From Parvibaculum sp. (GTDB lineage: Bacteria; Pseudomonadota; Alphaproteobacteria; Parvibaculales; Parvibaculaceae): a stretch of 34,037 nt of DNA. The notes below the pieces were generated by a model that did not search any database, was not told the DNA's origin, and worked only from the letters and a program-made list of their open reading frames with translations. The stretch spans positions 1 through 34,037 of the forward strand of contig JAUXOE010000054.1 in the NCBI GenBank assembly GCA_030682415.1, read 5' to 3'. The position numbers and the translations under genes were made by a program. Below are positions 7,669 through 18,111 of this stretch, piece after piece (positions within the stretch are counted from its first letter, which is position 1; the number at the start of each line of letters is the position of its first letter).

Positions 7669-9045
7669 ATGTATTTGCGGCGCTATACGCATGACTATTC
7701 TCGCCGCCTGTTTCTTGAGCGGCTGGCGGCAGGCGTCGTCAGCCTGGGCGTGACATCACCCCTCTGGCCGGTGCTCGCCGCGACGGGCGATGCGTCGTCC
7801 GCCTATCCCGACGAGCTTCTGTCGATTGAGGCCTATACGAAGGGTGCCATCTCGACCGGCGGCCGGATTGATGCCGGCAATGTCGAACTCGTCAGGGAAT
7901 TGCTGGACCCGATCCGCTTTCGCCAGATCAAGGAAATGGGCCGCGTTCTCGAGATTGTTGCGCCGACGACAGAACTGATGGAACTGAGCCCCTGCGAATA
8001 TCTGGAGGCAACGTTCCGCAACAGCGGCAAGGCGCGTTTCGACGCGCGCGGCAATGTTGTGACGGAGGAGGGTGAGCCCTGGATCGGCGGCAACCCGTTT
8101 CCAAACCCGAAAAGTGCGATCGAGATTTTCGCGGGCCTCACACTGAGCTGGGGCCGCCACGATATCTCTGTCTACGCAACGAAGGAATTCGATCTCGCGC
8201 CGAACGGGTCGATCGACTATCGCTACGAGAGCGTCTGGGCAGAACTTGCGCCGGTGGGGCGCGTTGCCGTCGAACCCATGCCCTATTGGAACGAATTCAA
8301 GGACAAGCTGCGCTTCCAGTCGGTCGCCTTCACCTATCCCAATGAGGAGAAGGGGACCTCGTTCCTGAACATCTGGCCCTACGACCAGAACGAGTTTCCC
8401 GAACTCTACGGATACCTGCCCGCCTTCAAGCGCATCCGGCGCTTTCCCACCAACCAGCGCTTCGAGCCGTTGATCGCCGGCTCCACGCTCTATTTATCGG
8501 ATGCCTGGGCGGCTGGAGACCCGCTGCTGACCTGGGGCAACTACCGCCTTGTGCATCAGGGACCGGCACTGGCGGCGCTCTCCGGCGGTTGGGCGGCCGA
8601 TCATCCGAATTGGGAGCACACGACCCATGGCGGTCCGAATGGCGACAGCTTCTGGGACACGAAGGTTCAACTCGTACCGGAAGCGTTGGTCGTCGAGGCC
8701 GAGCCGGTCATGTTTCCGCGTGCGCCGGTCGGCAAGAAGCAGGTCTGGTTCGACGCGCGGACATTGTTGCCTTTTGTGATGGTCTCATTCGACCGCAAGG
8801 GCGAGGTATTTCGGTCGTTCGACGGGGCTTTCTCGCAGTACCGCAAAGGCGATTCGGTCGTGATGGACGGAAAGCATCCCTACTGGTCATGGACGCATGT
8901 TCATGCCCACAACATCCAGACCAACCGCATCACGCGCCTTGAACAGGTCAAGCAGGTCAGGGGTGGTCACACGATGATGGTCAACGACCAGTCGGCTTAT
9001 GATCGCTATCTGACTACCCATGCGCTCCGTCGACTGGGCATATAG
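7669..9045 (+). CDS. DUF1329 protein, copy 2, with twin-arginine-type signal
   Basis: This 458-residue protein is the second DUF1329 member of the cluster, full-length relative to copy 1. The start chosen is the ATG at 7669, not the in-frame GTG at 7657. GGTGGAGA precedes the ATG, and the resulting N-terminus (MYLRRYTHDYSRRLFLERL) lines up residue for residue with copy 1 (MRIRKYDREFSRRTFMEKS). SRRLFL plus GVVSLGVTSPLW again resembles a Tat signal. It shares AYPDELLSIE, LSWGRHD, FPTNQRFEPL and SDAWAAGDP with copy 1. The two are divergent enough to be an old duplication that has been kept, so they may bind different partners or substrates. The gene is 141 bases after DUF1302. Confidence 0.85.
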   Translation: MYLRRYTHDYSRRLFLERLAAGVVSLGVTSPLWPVLAATGDASSAYPDELLSIEAYTKGAISTGGRIDAGNVELVRELLDPIRFRQIKEMGRVLEIVAPTTELMELSPCEYLEATFRNSGKARFDARGNVVTEEGEPWIGGNPFPNPKSAIEIFAGLTLSWGRHDISVYATKEFDLAPNGSIDYRYESVWAELAPVGRVAVEPMPYWNEFKDKLRFQSVAFTYPNEEKGTSFLNIWPYDQNEFPELYGYLPAFKRIRRFPTNQRFEPLIAGSTLYLSDAWAAGDPLLTWGNYRLVHQGPALAALSGGWAADHPNWEHTTHGGPNGDSFWDTKVQLVPEALVVEAEPVMFPRAPVGKKQVWFDARTLLPFVMVSFDRKGEVFRSFDGAFSQYRKGDSVVMDGKHPYWSWTHVHAHNIQTNRITRLEQVKQVRGGHTMMVNDQSAYDRYLTTHALRRLGI

Positions 9046-9051
9046 TCTTTC

Positions 9052-10182
9052 TCACCTGGCCGGCTCGACACGCAGCAGGCTGCCATTCTCCTTGTCGGTC
9101 AGCAGATACAGATAACCGTCGGGTCCCGTACGCACTTCGCGGATCCGCTGACCGAGCTCGCCGAACAACTCCTCCTGACTGGCGACCGCGCCATCGACCA
9201 GATGGACGCGGCGAACGTGCTGCCCCGCCAGCGCGCCGGCAAAGAGATCGCCCTGCCATTGCGGAAACCTGTCGCCCCGATAGAGCGTAAAGCCTGCCGG
9301 CGCGATGGACGGCGTCCAGTGCAGGAATGGCTGTTCCATGCCTTCATATTCGACAAACGGCGAAACCCGCGCGCCGGAATAATCGATGCCGTGTGTGATG
9401 ACCGGCCAACCGTAGTTCTTGCCGGGCTCGACGATGTTGATTTCGTCGCCGCCTTGCGCGCCATGCTCGTGCGCGTATACGCGGCCGGTAGCGTCGTCGC
9501 GGAGTATGCCCTGCACATTGCGGTGGCCATAGCTCCATATCTGCGGCAGCGCGCCCTCGCGTCCAACAAACGGATTGTCCGCAGGCACGCTACCGTCGTC
9601 GTTGACGCGAATGATCTTGCCGAGATGGTTGTCGAGCATTTGCGCGTGCTCGCGATAGTCGAAACCATCGCCCGTTGTTACCAGCAGTGTGCCGTCCGGC
9701 AGAAAAAGCAACCTGCCGCCATAGTGAACGGGCGTGTCCTTCAACGGTTCGGCCTCGAAGATCACTTCGAGATCGTGCAGCGAAGCGCCGTCGAACCGCG
9801 CTCGGGCGACACGCAACGCATTGGCGCCCGCAGTGCCGTGTGCATAGGACAGATAGAGCAGGCCGCTGTTCGCAAAGTCGGGATGGAGGATCGCATCGAA
9901 GAGGCCGCCCTGGCTGCGGAAAAAAACAGGTGGCACGCCGGCCACCGGATCGGGCGACAGTGTGCCGTCCTTGACAGACCTGATCTGGCCGCTCAATTCG
10001 ACGACGAGCATCGACCCGTCGGGCAGGAAGGTCAGGCTCCACGGGTGGTCGAAGCCCTCGGCCACCGGCACGATGCGGTAGTCAGCGCTCGCCGGTGCCG
10101 CCTCTTGGGCGAGGGCCGCCCCCGCGGCGGCCGTAGAAAGAGAAATCGTCAGCGCAAGGCCGATCAATATCTGTTTGCTCAT
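9052..10182 (-). CDS. PQQ-dependent soluble aldose sugar dehydrogenase family protein, exported
   Basis: This 376-residue protein is of the GSDH/YliI type (PF07995). A signal peptide (MSKQILIGLALTISLSTAAAG, cut near ALAQ) is followed by a six-bladed propeller with family landmarks: GFDHPWSLTFLPDG, GLFDAILHPDF, YGGRLLFLPDGTLLVTTGDG, LGKIIRVNDDGSVPADNPF, WSYGHRNVQG, EHGAQGGDEINIV and GKNYGWPVI. Family members oxidise aldoses or similar compounds in the periplasm with PQQ; some members may have other substrates. The frame stays open to 10503, but the upstream part lacks homology and overlaps the plus-strand gene at 10253, so the start at 10182 is used. Its stop lies six bases from that of the convergent DUF1329 gene. 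No PQQ biosynthesis genes are in the window. Confidence 0.85.
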   Translation of the reverse strand: MSKQILIGLALTISLSTAAAGAALAQEAAPASADYRIVPVAEGFDHPWSLTFLPDGSMLVVELSGQIRSVKDGTLSPDPVAGVPPVFFRSQGGLFDAILHPDFANSGLLYLSYAHGTAGANALRVARARFDGASLHDLEVIFEAEPLKDTPVHYGGRLLFLPDGTLLVTTGDGFDYREHAQMLDNHLGKIIRVNDDGSVPADNPFVGREGALPQIWSYGHRNVQGILRDDATGRVYAHEHGAQGGDEINIVEPGKNYGWPVITHGIDYSGARVSPFVEYEGMEQPFLHWTPSIAPAGFTLYRGDRFPQWQGDLFAGALAGQHVRRVHLVDGAVASQEELFGELGQRIREVRTGPDGYLYLLTDKENGSLLRVEPAR

Positions 10183-10252
10183 TTGCCCGAATCCCGTCCC
10201 ATGTGCTTCCATTCTGTGCAATCCTAGCGCGAGATCGGGGCAGAAAGAAATC

Positions 10253-10699
10253 ATGGGGACGAATATGTGGGTCTTGAGGGTGGTACTGGCCTTTGTTCTG
10301 GCAGTTGTCGTTGCCACGGTGCTGGGCGCGGTCGCACATACACAGTTTGTTCTGGCGCGCCTTTCCGGCCTCGGTATCGATATATCGCTCGGCGAGCGGC
10401 TGTCGACGACGCTGCACGACATCGTCGGCATGGCGCCGCTCTTCGGCGCGATCGTCGGTGCGGGCTTCATTGTCGCGCTTTCGGCCGGCGCACTGGTCTT
10501 CAAACTGGCCGGGGTTCAGCGCACATTGATTTACACGGTCGCGGGCGCGGCCTCGCTTTGCGTGACGCTGCTGGTGATGAGTTCGATTTTCGAGATTACA
10601 GCGATCGCCGGCGCGCGCTCGACGCTCGGCTTCCTTGCCCAGATGGCTGCCGGGGCCATTGGCGGCTTGACCTTTGCAAAGGCGCTGCCAGCGCGCTGA
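10253..10699 (+). CDS. Small four-helix integral membrane protein
   Basis: The product is 148 residues with about four predicted membrane helices (roughly 7-28, 58-82, 89-109 and 125-145) and short loops. I do not recognise a family. The body resembles uncharacterised alphaproteobacterial inner-membrane proteins. The ATG at 10253 (MGTNMWVLRVV) has an AGAAAG upstream; the ATG at 10265, with GGGGAC before it, is an equally possible start. It is divergent from the sugar dehydrogenase with a 70-base shared promoter region and is followed by a 179-base gap before the TRAP genes, so it is probably a single-gene unit. Confidence 0.65.
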   Translation: MGTNMWVLRVVLAFVLAVVVATVLGAVAHTQFVLARLSGLGIDISLGERLSTTLHDIVGMAPLFGAIVGAGFIVALSAGALVFKLAGVQRTLIYTVAGAASLCVTLLVMSSIFEITAIAGARSTLGFLAQMAAGAIGGLTFAKALPAR

Positions 10700-10878
10700 T
10701 TTCTGTGTGATGAAGGCCGGGCGGTGGACTGTTGCGCCGCGGCTTCGCGCGGCACAATTCCGGCGCACGCCATATCTGAAAATCTTGCCTCTTTGCGCCA
10801 GCCGGTGCAGCCTGTTGTCTTGGTGCGGCGGGGCCGTCGCGCCTGCGTCGTTGCCGTAGCTGCGGGGGGTATCGCATT

Positions 10879-11391
10879 TTGCCTGGAGCGGTAAGAGCCT
10901 ATGTCAGGTATGTCGAGGCCGTGAATCGCGTGGTCGGTCGGCTCGCCATGTATTTGATCTTTGTGATGATCGGCATCCTGCTCTATTCCTCCTTTTCGCG
11001 AACCGTCTACAACGTGCCCATCGTCTGGGTGATGGAGATGGGCCAGTTTCTGCTGGCCGCCTATTACCTTCTGGGCGGCGCTTACGCCATGCAGATCGAC
11101 GGTCACGTCCGGATGGACCTTCTCTATGGCCGGCTGTCGACGCGCAAGAAGGCCTTCACCGACACCATCACCGCCTTCTTCCTGATCTTCTACCTCGTGG
11201 TGCTGCTGATGGGTGGCATATCGAGCACCGAATATGCGCTCACCTACGACCAGAAAAATTACACCGCCTGGGGCCCGCCGCTGGCGCCCATCAAGATCAT
11301 CATGACGTTCGGCATCTTCCTGATGCTGCTGCAGGCCATCGCGATCTTCTTCCGGGACCTTGCGCGCGTTCGCGGTGAGGAACTCGAATGA
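10879..11391 (+). CDS. dctQ: TRAP transporter small membrane subunit (DctQ type)
   Basis: This 170-residue protein has four membrane helices: RLAMYLIFVMIGILLYSSF, VWVMEMGQFLLAAYYLLGG, a helix around ITAFFLIFYLVVLLMGG, and IIMTFGIFLMLLQAIAIF. This is the DctQ/YiaM fold that pairs with DctM. The sequence VDGHVRMDLLY-like block (IDGHVRMDLLYGRLS) is the most conserved part of DctQ proteins. The start is uncertain. TTG at 10879 has a G-rich stretch upstream, while the in-frame GTG at 10921 has CGAGG close by. Its end overlaps the next gene by four bases (ATGA), which suggests translational coupling. Confidence 0.85.
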   Translation: MPGAVRAYVRYVEAVNRVVGRLAMYLIFVMIGILLYSSFSRTVYNVPIVWVMEMGQFLLAAYYLLGGAYAMQIDGHVRMDLLYGRLSTRKKAFTDTITAFFLIFYLVVLLMGGISSTEYALTYDQKNYTAWGPPLAPIKIIMTFGIFLMLLQAIAIFFRDLARVRGEELE

Positions 11392-12710
11392 GCTACCAGC
11401 TGATCACGCTGCTGATGTTCTCGTCGCTGATGCTGCTGCTGCTCACCGGCCAGCGGGTCTTCGGCGCGATCGGTTTCGTCGCCGCGGCCGCAGCACTGCT
11501 GCTCTGGGGCGATGGCGGCTCTGAAATGCCGTTCAACGCCAGCTTCATCGTCCTCAACTGGTATCCGCTACTGACGCTGCCACTCTTCATCTACATGGGC
11601 TACATGCTGTCTGAATCCGGCATCGCCAACGATCTCTACAAGGCATTTCACGTCTGGATGGGCCCGCTCAGCGGAGGCTTGGCGATCGGTACCATCGGCC
11701 TGATGGTCGTGATCTCGGCCATGAACGGATTGAGCGTCGCCGGCATGGCAATCGGGGCCAGCATCGCGCTGCCGGAGCTGTTGCGGCGCGGTTATGACAA
11801 GGTCATGGTGACCGGCGTCATCCAGGCCGGCAGTTCGCTCGGCATTCTGATCCCGCCAAGCGTCGTCCTCGTCCTCTATGCGATGATTGCCCGACAGCCA
11901 GTATTGCAACTCTGGCTCGCAGGCGTCGTTCCCGGACTGATCATGGCGACCTTCTTCGCCATCTACATCTACATCCGCTGCCGGCGCAACCCTGCGCTCG
12001 CGCCCGTTTTGCCGCCCGAGGACCTTGATGTCAGTTTGAAGGAAAAGCTTCTGCTGCTGCGCGCCGGCATCGCGCCGCTGGCGATTTTTCTTGCGATGAT
12101 GGGGCTCTTCCTGATGGGTGTGACGAGCCTCGTCGAAAGTGCGGCGGTCGGCGCGGCGGCTGCGACGCTGGTGGCTCTTTTCAAGCGCCGTCTCACCGGG
12201 CATGTGCTCGACGAAACGATGCGCAAGACGCTCAGCATCACCTGCATGTTCATGTGGATCATTCTTGCAGCGCTATGTTTCGGCGCGGTCTATGACGGCC
12301 TCGGCGCCAAGCGTGCCATCTCGGCGCTGTTTCTCGAAACATGGGATCTCACCCCGTGGGAAATCCTCATTATGATGATGGTCTCCTTCATCGTTCTCGG
12401 CATGTTCCTCGATGATACGGCAATGTTGGTCATCGTCGCGCCGCTCTACGTCCCGCTGGTTATCAGTCTCGGGTTCAATCCGATCTGGTTCGGTGTGCTC
12501 TACGTGATGACCTGCCAGGTGGCCTACATCACCCCGCCTTTTGGCTATAATCTGTTCCTGATGAGGGCAATGGCGCCCCCGGAGATAACGCTTGTCGACA
12601 TCTACCGGTCAATCGTACCGTTTGTATTCATTATGCTGTTCACGATCGGTATCGTAATGACTTTTCCTCAGCTGGCCCTTTGGCTGCCTGATTTGTACGC
12701 AGGACGATGA
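11388..12710 (+). CDS. dctM: TRAP transporter large permease subunit (DctM type)
   Basis: This 440-residue protein has about 12 membrane helices and DctM signatures: MGYMLSESGIANDLYKAF near the N-terminus, GLSVAGMAIGASIALPELLRRGYD, IQAGSSLGILIPPSVVLVLY, and GMFLDDTAMLVIVAPLYVP near the C-terminus. It catalyses sodium-driven uptake of an organic acid handed over by the periplasmic DctP protein. It follows dctQ with a four-base overlap and is followed, after 156 bases, by dctP. The full set forms one transporter. The substrate cannot be read from this subunit. Confidence 0.9.
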   Translation: MSYQLITLLMFSSLMLLLLTGQRVFGAIGFVAAAAALLLWGDGGSEMPFNASFIVLNWYPLLTLPLFIYMGYMLSESGIANDLYKAFHVWMGPLSGGLAIGTIGLMVVISAMNGLSVAGMAIGASIALPELLRRGYDKVMVTGVIQAGSSLGILIPPSVVLVLYAMIARQPVLQLWLAGVVPGLIMATFFAIYIYIRCRRNPALAPVLPPEDLDVSLKEKLLLLRAGIAPLAIFLAMMGLFLMGVTSLVESAAVGAAAATLVALFKRRLTGHVLDETMRKTLSITCMFMWIILAALCFGAVYDGLGAKRAISALFLETWDLTPWEILIMMMVSFIVLGMFLDDTAMLVIVAPLYVPLVISLGFNPIWFGVLYVMTCQVAYITPPFGYNLFLMRAMAPPEITLVDIYRSIVPFVFIMLFTIGIVMTFPQLALWLPDLYAGR

Positions 12711-12866
12711 GTAAGGCGATCGGCGCCGGATTTCAGCGGTCATCCGGGGTCTGAGCAAGGAAGATCGATGTAGGACCGCACACGGACTTCTTCATTCGAG
12801 CGGATTGGCGTCCGTTTTCCATCGGGCGCAACCCGGAACATTCCAGTGGATAGGGAACCAATCGAG

Positions 12867-13934
12867 ATGAACGACCGCACGAAACTGAACAAACGCGACT
12901 TTCTGAAAAAGGCCGGCGTGGCGTCGGTTGCCGCCGTCGGCGCGACAACCTTGGCCGCGCCTTACGTGAAGGCGCAGAGCCCGATCAAGTGGCGCATGCA
13001 GACTTATGCCGGTGCCTCGCTTGCCGAACACGTAATCAAGCCGTCGATCGACGAGTTCAACAAGGCCGCCAACGGCGAAATGGAAATCGAACTCTTCTAT
13101 GCCGACCAGTTGGTGCCGCAGGGCGAACTTTTCCGCGCTGTGCAGAACGGAACCATCGACGCCGCGCAAAGCGACGACGACAGCATGGCCTCGCCCGTGG
13201 ACGTTTCGGTCTTCGGCGCCTATTTCCCCTTCGCCTCGCGTTACGGCCTCGACGTGCCGGTACTGTGGGAATGGTACGGCCTGCGCGAACTCTGGGAAGA
13301 AGCCTATGCCGAGGTGCCGGGCGTCACATGGCTCAGCGCCGGCGCGTGGGACCCGTGCAACTTCGTCACCAACAAACCGATCCGTTCGCTCGAAGACTTG
13401 AAGGGCCTGCGCGTCTTCACCTTCCCGACGGGCGGCACCTTCCTGCAGCGCTTTGGCGTCGTGCCGGTAACGCTGCCATGGGAAGACATCGAAGTGGCGA
13501 TCCAGACCGGTGAACTCGACGGCGTCGCCTGGTGCGGTGCGACTGAAACCTACACGGTCGGTTGGGCCGACATCACGAAGTACTACCTCACCAACAACAT
13601 CTCCGGCGCCTGGGCGGGTTCCTACATCGCCAACACCGCTAAATGGGAAGCGCTGCCTGAGCATCTGAAGACGCTCTTCAAGCTCTCCATGGACAGTTCT
13701 CACTATTATCGGCAGCACTGGTACTGGTGGGGCGAGGCGCATTACCGCACAACCGGCGGCAAGCTCGAACTGACGACCATTCCCGAAGCGGAGTGGAAGA
13801 CGGTCGAGGACGAGGCGCTGAAGTTCTGGGATGAAGTCGCCCAGAAGAGCCCGCGCAATGCCAAGATCGTGCAGATTCTGAAGAACTACGCCGACACGAT
13901 GCGCAAGGCCGGCGCGCCATACCGCTACGGCTAG
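12867..13934 (+). CDS. dctP: TRAP transporter periplasmic substrate-binding protein (DctP type)
   Basis: This 355-residue protein begins with NKRDFLKKAGVASVAAVGA and an AxA-like site near KAQ. This is the export signal typical of the DctP subgroup, here with KR in place of RR. The mature part shows DctP landmarks: LAEHVIKPSIDEFNKAANG, LKGLRVFTFP with the arginine that usually binds the substrate carboxylate, and TLPWEDIEVAIQTGELDGV. The subgroup resembles those annotated for mannitol/chloroaromatic compounds or 2-oxo acids; this is weak guidance only. The ATG at 12867 is preferred over the GTG at 12846, because AGGGAAC lies upstream and the signal peptide begins there. Confidence 0.9.
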   Translation: MNDRTKLNKRDFLKKAGVASVAAVGATTLAAPYVKAQSPIKWRMQTYAGASLAEHVIKPSIDEFNKAANGEMEIELFYADQLVPQGELFRAVQNGTIDAAQSDDDSMASPVDVSVFGAYFPFASRYGLDVPVLWEWYGLRELWEEAYAEVPGVTWLSAGAWDPCNFVTNKPIRSLEDLKGLRVFTFPTGGTFLQRFGVVPVTLPWEDIEVAIQTGELDGVAWCGATETYTVGWADITKYYLTNNISGAWAGSYIANTAKWEALPEHLKTLFKLSMDSSHYYRQHWYWWGEAHYRTTGGKLELTTIPEAEWKTVEDEALKFWDEVAQKSPRNAKIVQILKNYADTMRKAGAPYRYG

Positions 13935-13960
13935 GCGGTCGCGCCAGCGCCGACAGCTTC

Positions 13961-13984
13961 GGGCCCCGTCGAAAGGCGGGGCCC
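13961..13984 (+). terminator. Hairpin after dctP, terminator-like
   Basis: A perfect 8-bp inverted repeat (GGGCCCCG and CGGGGCCC) with an eight-base loop lies 26 bases after the dctP stop. It lacks a downstream T-run, so termination strength is uncertain, but its position at the end of the TRAP operon supports a role in 3'-end formation. Confidence 0.55.
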
Positions 13985-14053
13985 GATCGCTATCTGACGT
14001 CGCGAAACCGCGATGAATCCCGAACCCTTTGACATGTAGTAATTAAATTTTAT

Positions 14054-14070
14054 CATTTGACCAAAGAAAT
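14054..14070 (+). promoter_or_regulatory. Possible weak relative of the shared 30-base motif, before the Baeyer-Villiger gene
   Basis: The AT-rich stretch ahead of the monooxygenase contains catttgaccaaagaaat. This resembles the catttacaaaagaaat core of copy B (32700-32715) if one base is inserted. It ends 29 bases before the start codon. The similarity is short and could be chance. Confidence 0.25.
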
Positions 14071-14099
14071 CGTGACACGCAAGGGATGGAGCAGGCCGA

Positions 14100-15902
<1,803 letters not shown>

Positions 15903-16089
15903 GGTTGAGGGGAAAGGTTTTGCGGGCGCCGGGCATGAATTGCGCGGCGCCTCTGCGGGGCAATTGGTGAGCGACGGCAAGGTGTTGACGGCTGAGGCAG
16001 TGGCGAATAGGTTCGCCGCGCGCAACCGAGCTGCGCCGCGCCCGTGCCGCACCGCCGTAATGGCGGAGAACCGGGCAGAATCGGCGTCT

Positions 16090-16163
16090 TGGGGGATCGT
16101 CTAACGGTAGGACTGCAGACTCTGACTCTGCCTATCTAGGTTCGAATCCTAGTCCCCCAGCCA
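16090..16163 (+). tRNA. tRNA-Gln (anticodon CTG)
   Basis: The acceptor stem TGGGGGA pairs with TCCCCCA (16153-16159), followed by G and an encoded CCA. The anticodon arm GCAGA-CTCTGAC-TCTGC gives anticodon CTG, reading CAG. The T-loop GGTTCGAATCC is standard. The 3' half of the gene is the integration site of the island that follows, and the gene is left intact. Confidence 0.95.
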
Positions 16164-16165
16164 GC
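16146..16165 (+). repeat. attL: 20-bp direct repeat within tRNA-Gln
   Basis: The sequence atcctagtcccccagccagc covers part of the T-arm, the 3' acceptor strand, CCA and two further bases. The identical 20 bases recur at 23679-23698. Flanking bases differ at both copies, so 20 bp is the whole identity. Confidence 0.9.
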
Positions 16166-16230
16166 GCAACCCTAAATCCTTGATTGCATTGATTTTCTTC
16201 ACCGCTCACCCCGTTCAGGGGTGATTTTCT

Positions 16231-17958
16231 ATGCGACGCTCACACAAACGCTCACACAAGTGCTCACACATTGCTCTAAAACGTGGGGTCTTCTATTACC
16301 GCCGACGCCTCCCACAACCCCATTCCGGCGATCTAGCCCTGTCTCTTGGTACATGCGCCTACAGCGAGGCCGTGCGCCTTGTCCGGCTTCTGGACGCTGC
16401 CTTTGAGACTGTTTGTATGAGAGACGCAATTCAGCGCCCCGACCTGCGTGAAATCCTCCGGGCCTTTCTGAACGACCAGCTTGAGGGAGACCGCTGCCTT
16501 CATCTCGGCACGATGCCCGGACAGCCCGTGTATGCCCTTGCCGGGACGTTCGATGCGCTCAACGTGTCGCCCCAAGAGGCGGACCATGAAATCCTAGCGT
16601 TCCATCAATCAAGGTACGGGGATGCGATCATCAATCGCGACATTGGCGAGGTCACGCCGCTTGTCGACAGTCTCATGGCGCAGCATGGCCTGTCGGGACC
16701 GGAGACGCGCATAGAGCTTGGTCTGGGGCTTCTGGGCGCACTCCGCGACCTTGCCGACGTGCAGATGCAGCGCGTGGCTGGAAGCCTTGCCGCACAAACT
16801 CCGGGCGACGGAAGCACCGCGTCCGCAGCCCCGCCGCAGTTGCCGCCGCCCGCCGCTTCGCTGGACGCCGGGCCGGTCTTCACCGGACGCCGCCTTTCTG
16901 AGTTGCTTCCCCGGTTTGTGGAAGCCCAGCGCGGCGAGGAATGGCGGGTCCATACCGAGCGCCAAAACATGAAGACCTATCAAATGTTCATGGAGGTTTG
17001 CGATGACCTGCCGGTCGACGCATACACCTCAAAGGACCACGTCGTCCCCTTTATGGAGGTGTTGAAGCGGATGCCGGCGACGCACGGCAAGTCCGACAAG
17101 GACAAAGCCTTGAGTCTGGCGGAAATAATCGACCGCGCCAATGCGACGGATGCGCAGCGCATCACGCAAAAGACCCGCAACCGCCATAAGGCCGCGTTGG
17201 GCAGCCTCTTTGACTGGTTGATCCATCGCGCCCACGAGCGCGGCGAGCCAAACCCCGCGCACGGTGTGCGAACGGGTAGTCGCGGGGGCAAGGGGAGCAA
17301 GGGTGCTAACCGGAAAGTCTGGGAGGGCGACAAGCTACGGGCGCTCTTCTCCGGCCCCGCGCATACCGGGTCACACGCGTTCTTCAGATCGAAGCCCGGC
17401 CCGCACATCATCAAGGATGCTTACTACTGGCTCCCGTTGCTAGGGCTGTACCAAGGCGCGCGGCTTGAAGAGCTTGCACAGTTGCAGACTGAGGATGTGC
17501 GCGAGGTCGACGGCATCTGGTGTCTCGACATCAACGATGCCGATTTCAAGAACCTCAAGAATGAACAGTCGCGGCGGCTTGTTCCGGTCCATCGCAAGCT
17601 GCTTGCACTGGGCTTCATCGACCACGCGCGCGCCGCAGCTCCAGAGAGAGGGGGCCGCGTATTCCCAGACCTGAAACCGGGCGGGGCCGACAAGAAGGCC
17701 AGCTATGATTTCACGCGCAAGTTCGGCGCGTATCGCAAGGGGATCGGCCTCTATGAACGCTGGCTCGACTTCCACTCTCTGCGGCACACGTTCATTTCCA
17801 AATTGGCGGACGAGTCGGTCCCCGACACTACGATTGCGACAATCGCCGGGCATGAAGGGATCACCCAGACGGCGCAATATGCGAAGTCAAAGAAGCCCTC
17901 GGTCGCTACGTGTTTTGCCGCGATCAATCTCGCGGAGTGGAACGAAATGCCCTTCTGA
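16231..17958 (+). CDS. Tyrosine site-specific integrase of the island
   Basis: This 575-residue tyrosine recombinase integrates and excises the island at tRNA-Gln. The catalytic domain is C-terminal: the first arginine is in GLYQGARLEELAQLQ, the HxxR box in HSLRHTF, the second histidine in IAGHEG, and the nucleophilic tyrosine in TQTAQYAKSKKP. The N-terminal part (LKRGVFYYRRRLP) is the usual opening of phage-type integrases with an N-terminal DNA-binding region, followed by a long linker and a SAM-like core-binding domain around residues 215-360. Codons 2-14 are written by the arm-type repeats (RRSHKRSHKCSHI), so translation may really begin further in; no good ribosome site precedes 16231. 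Length is above the usual 400 residues because of the N-terminal region. Confidence 0.9.
   Translation: MRRSHKRSHKCSHIALKRGVFYYRRRLPQPHSGDLALSLGTCAYSEAVRLVRLLDAAFETVCMRDAIQRPDLREILRAFLNDQLEGDRCLHLGTMPGQPVYALAGTFDALNVSPQEADHEILAFHQSRYGDAIINRDIGEVTPLVDSLMAQHGLSGPETRIELGLGLLGALRDLADVQMQRVAGSLAAQTPGDGSTASAAPPQLPPPAASLDAGPVFTGRRLSELLPRFVEAQRGEEWRVHTERQNMKTYQMFMEVCDDLPVDAYTSKDHVVPFMEVLKRMPATHGKSDKDKALSLAEIIDRANATDAQRITQKTRNRHKAALGSLFDWLIHRAHERGEPNPAHGVRTGSRGGKGSKGANRKVWEGDKLRALFSGPAHTGSHAFFRSKPGPHIIKDAYYWLPLLGLYQGARLEELAQLQTEDVREVDGIWCLDINDADFKNLKNEQSRRLVPVHRKLLALGFIDHARAAAPERGGRVFPDLKPGGADKKASYDFTRKFGAYRKGIGLYERWLDFHSLRHTFISKLADESVPDTTIATIAGHEGITQTAQYAKSKKPSVATCFAAINLAEWNEMPF
16238..16271 (+). repeat. 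Left cluster of integrase arm-type repeats
   Basis: Three copies of GCTCACACAA (the third ends in T) start at 16238, 16250 and 16262, exactly 12 bases apart. Two more lie near the right end (23597 and 23609) with the same spacing. In addition, CCGCTCACC at 16202-16210 is the exact reverse complement of GGTGAGCGG at 23621-23629. Such paired clusters at both ends are expected for integrase or excisionase binding. They overlap the first codons of the integrase frame. Confidence 0.65.
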
Positions 17959-17961
17959 GAT

Positions 17962-17980
17962 GCCCGGACGTGCGGGCTTT
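17962..17980 (+). terminator. Short hairpin after the integrase gene
   Basis: GCCCG at 17962-17966 pairs with CGGGC at 17973-17977, followed by TTT, four bases after the integrase stop. The stem is only five base pairs, so this is a tentative intrinsic terminator. Confidence 0.35.
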
Positions 17981-18111
17981 CCGTTGCCAAACAAGCTCAT
18001 TCTCAGGCACCTTTACGCACTTGCCGGAAATAGCGGGCCACGGTAGCGCGGGCGGCGGCGGTTGGCGGATTGAACGCCGTCCCGCCGCATTTGCCATCCG
18101 CAAGCGTTCCT

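Noticed and set aside
8549-8566. Peptide MCIRDR in an alternative frame, resembling a known adapter-derived assembly artefact
   Set aside because: The DNA here reads through as conserved DUF1329 sequence in the true frame and aligns with copy 1, so it is a coincidence.
10183-10503. 107-residue N-terminal extension of the sugar dehydrogenase
   Set aside because: It lacks homology, comes before a normal signal peptide and runs antisense through the membrane-protein gene at 10253.
16231-16279. Short regularly spaced repeats considered as a CRISPR array
   Set aside because: Repeats are only 10 bases at 12-base spacing without spacers, and fit integrase arm sites; no cas genes are present.
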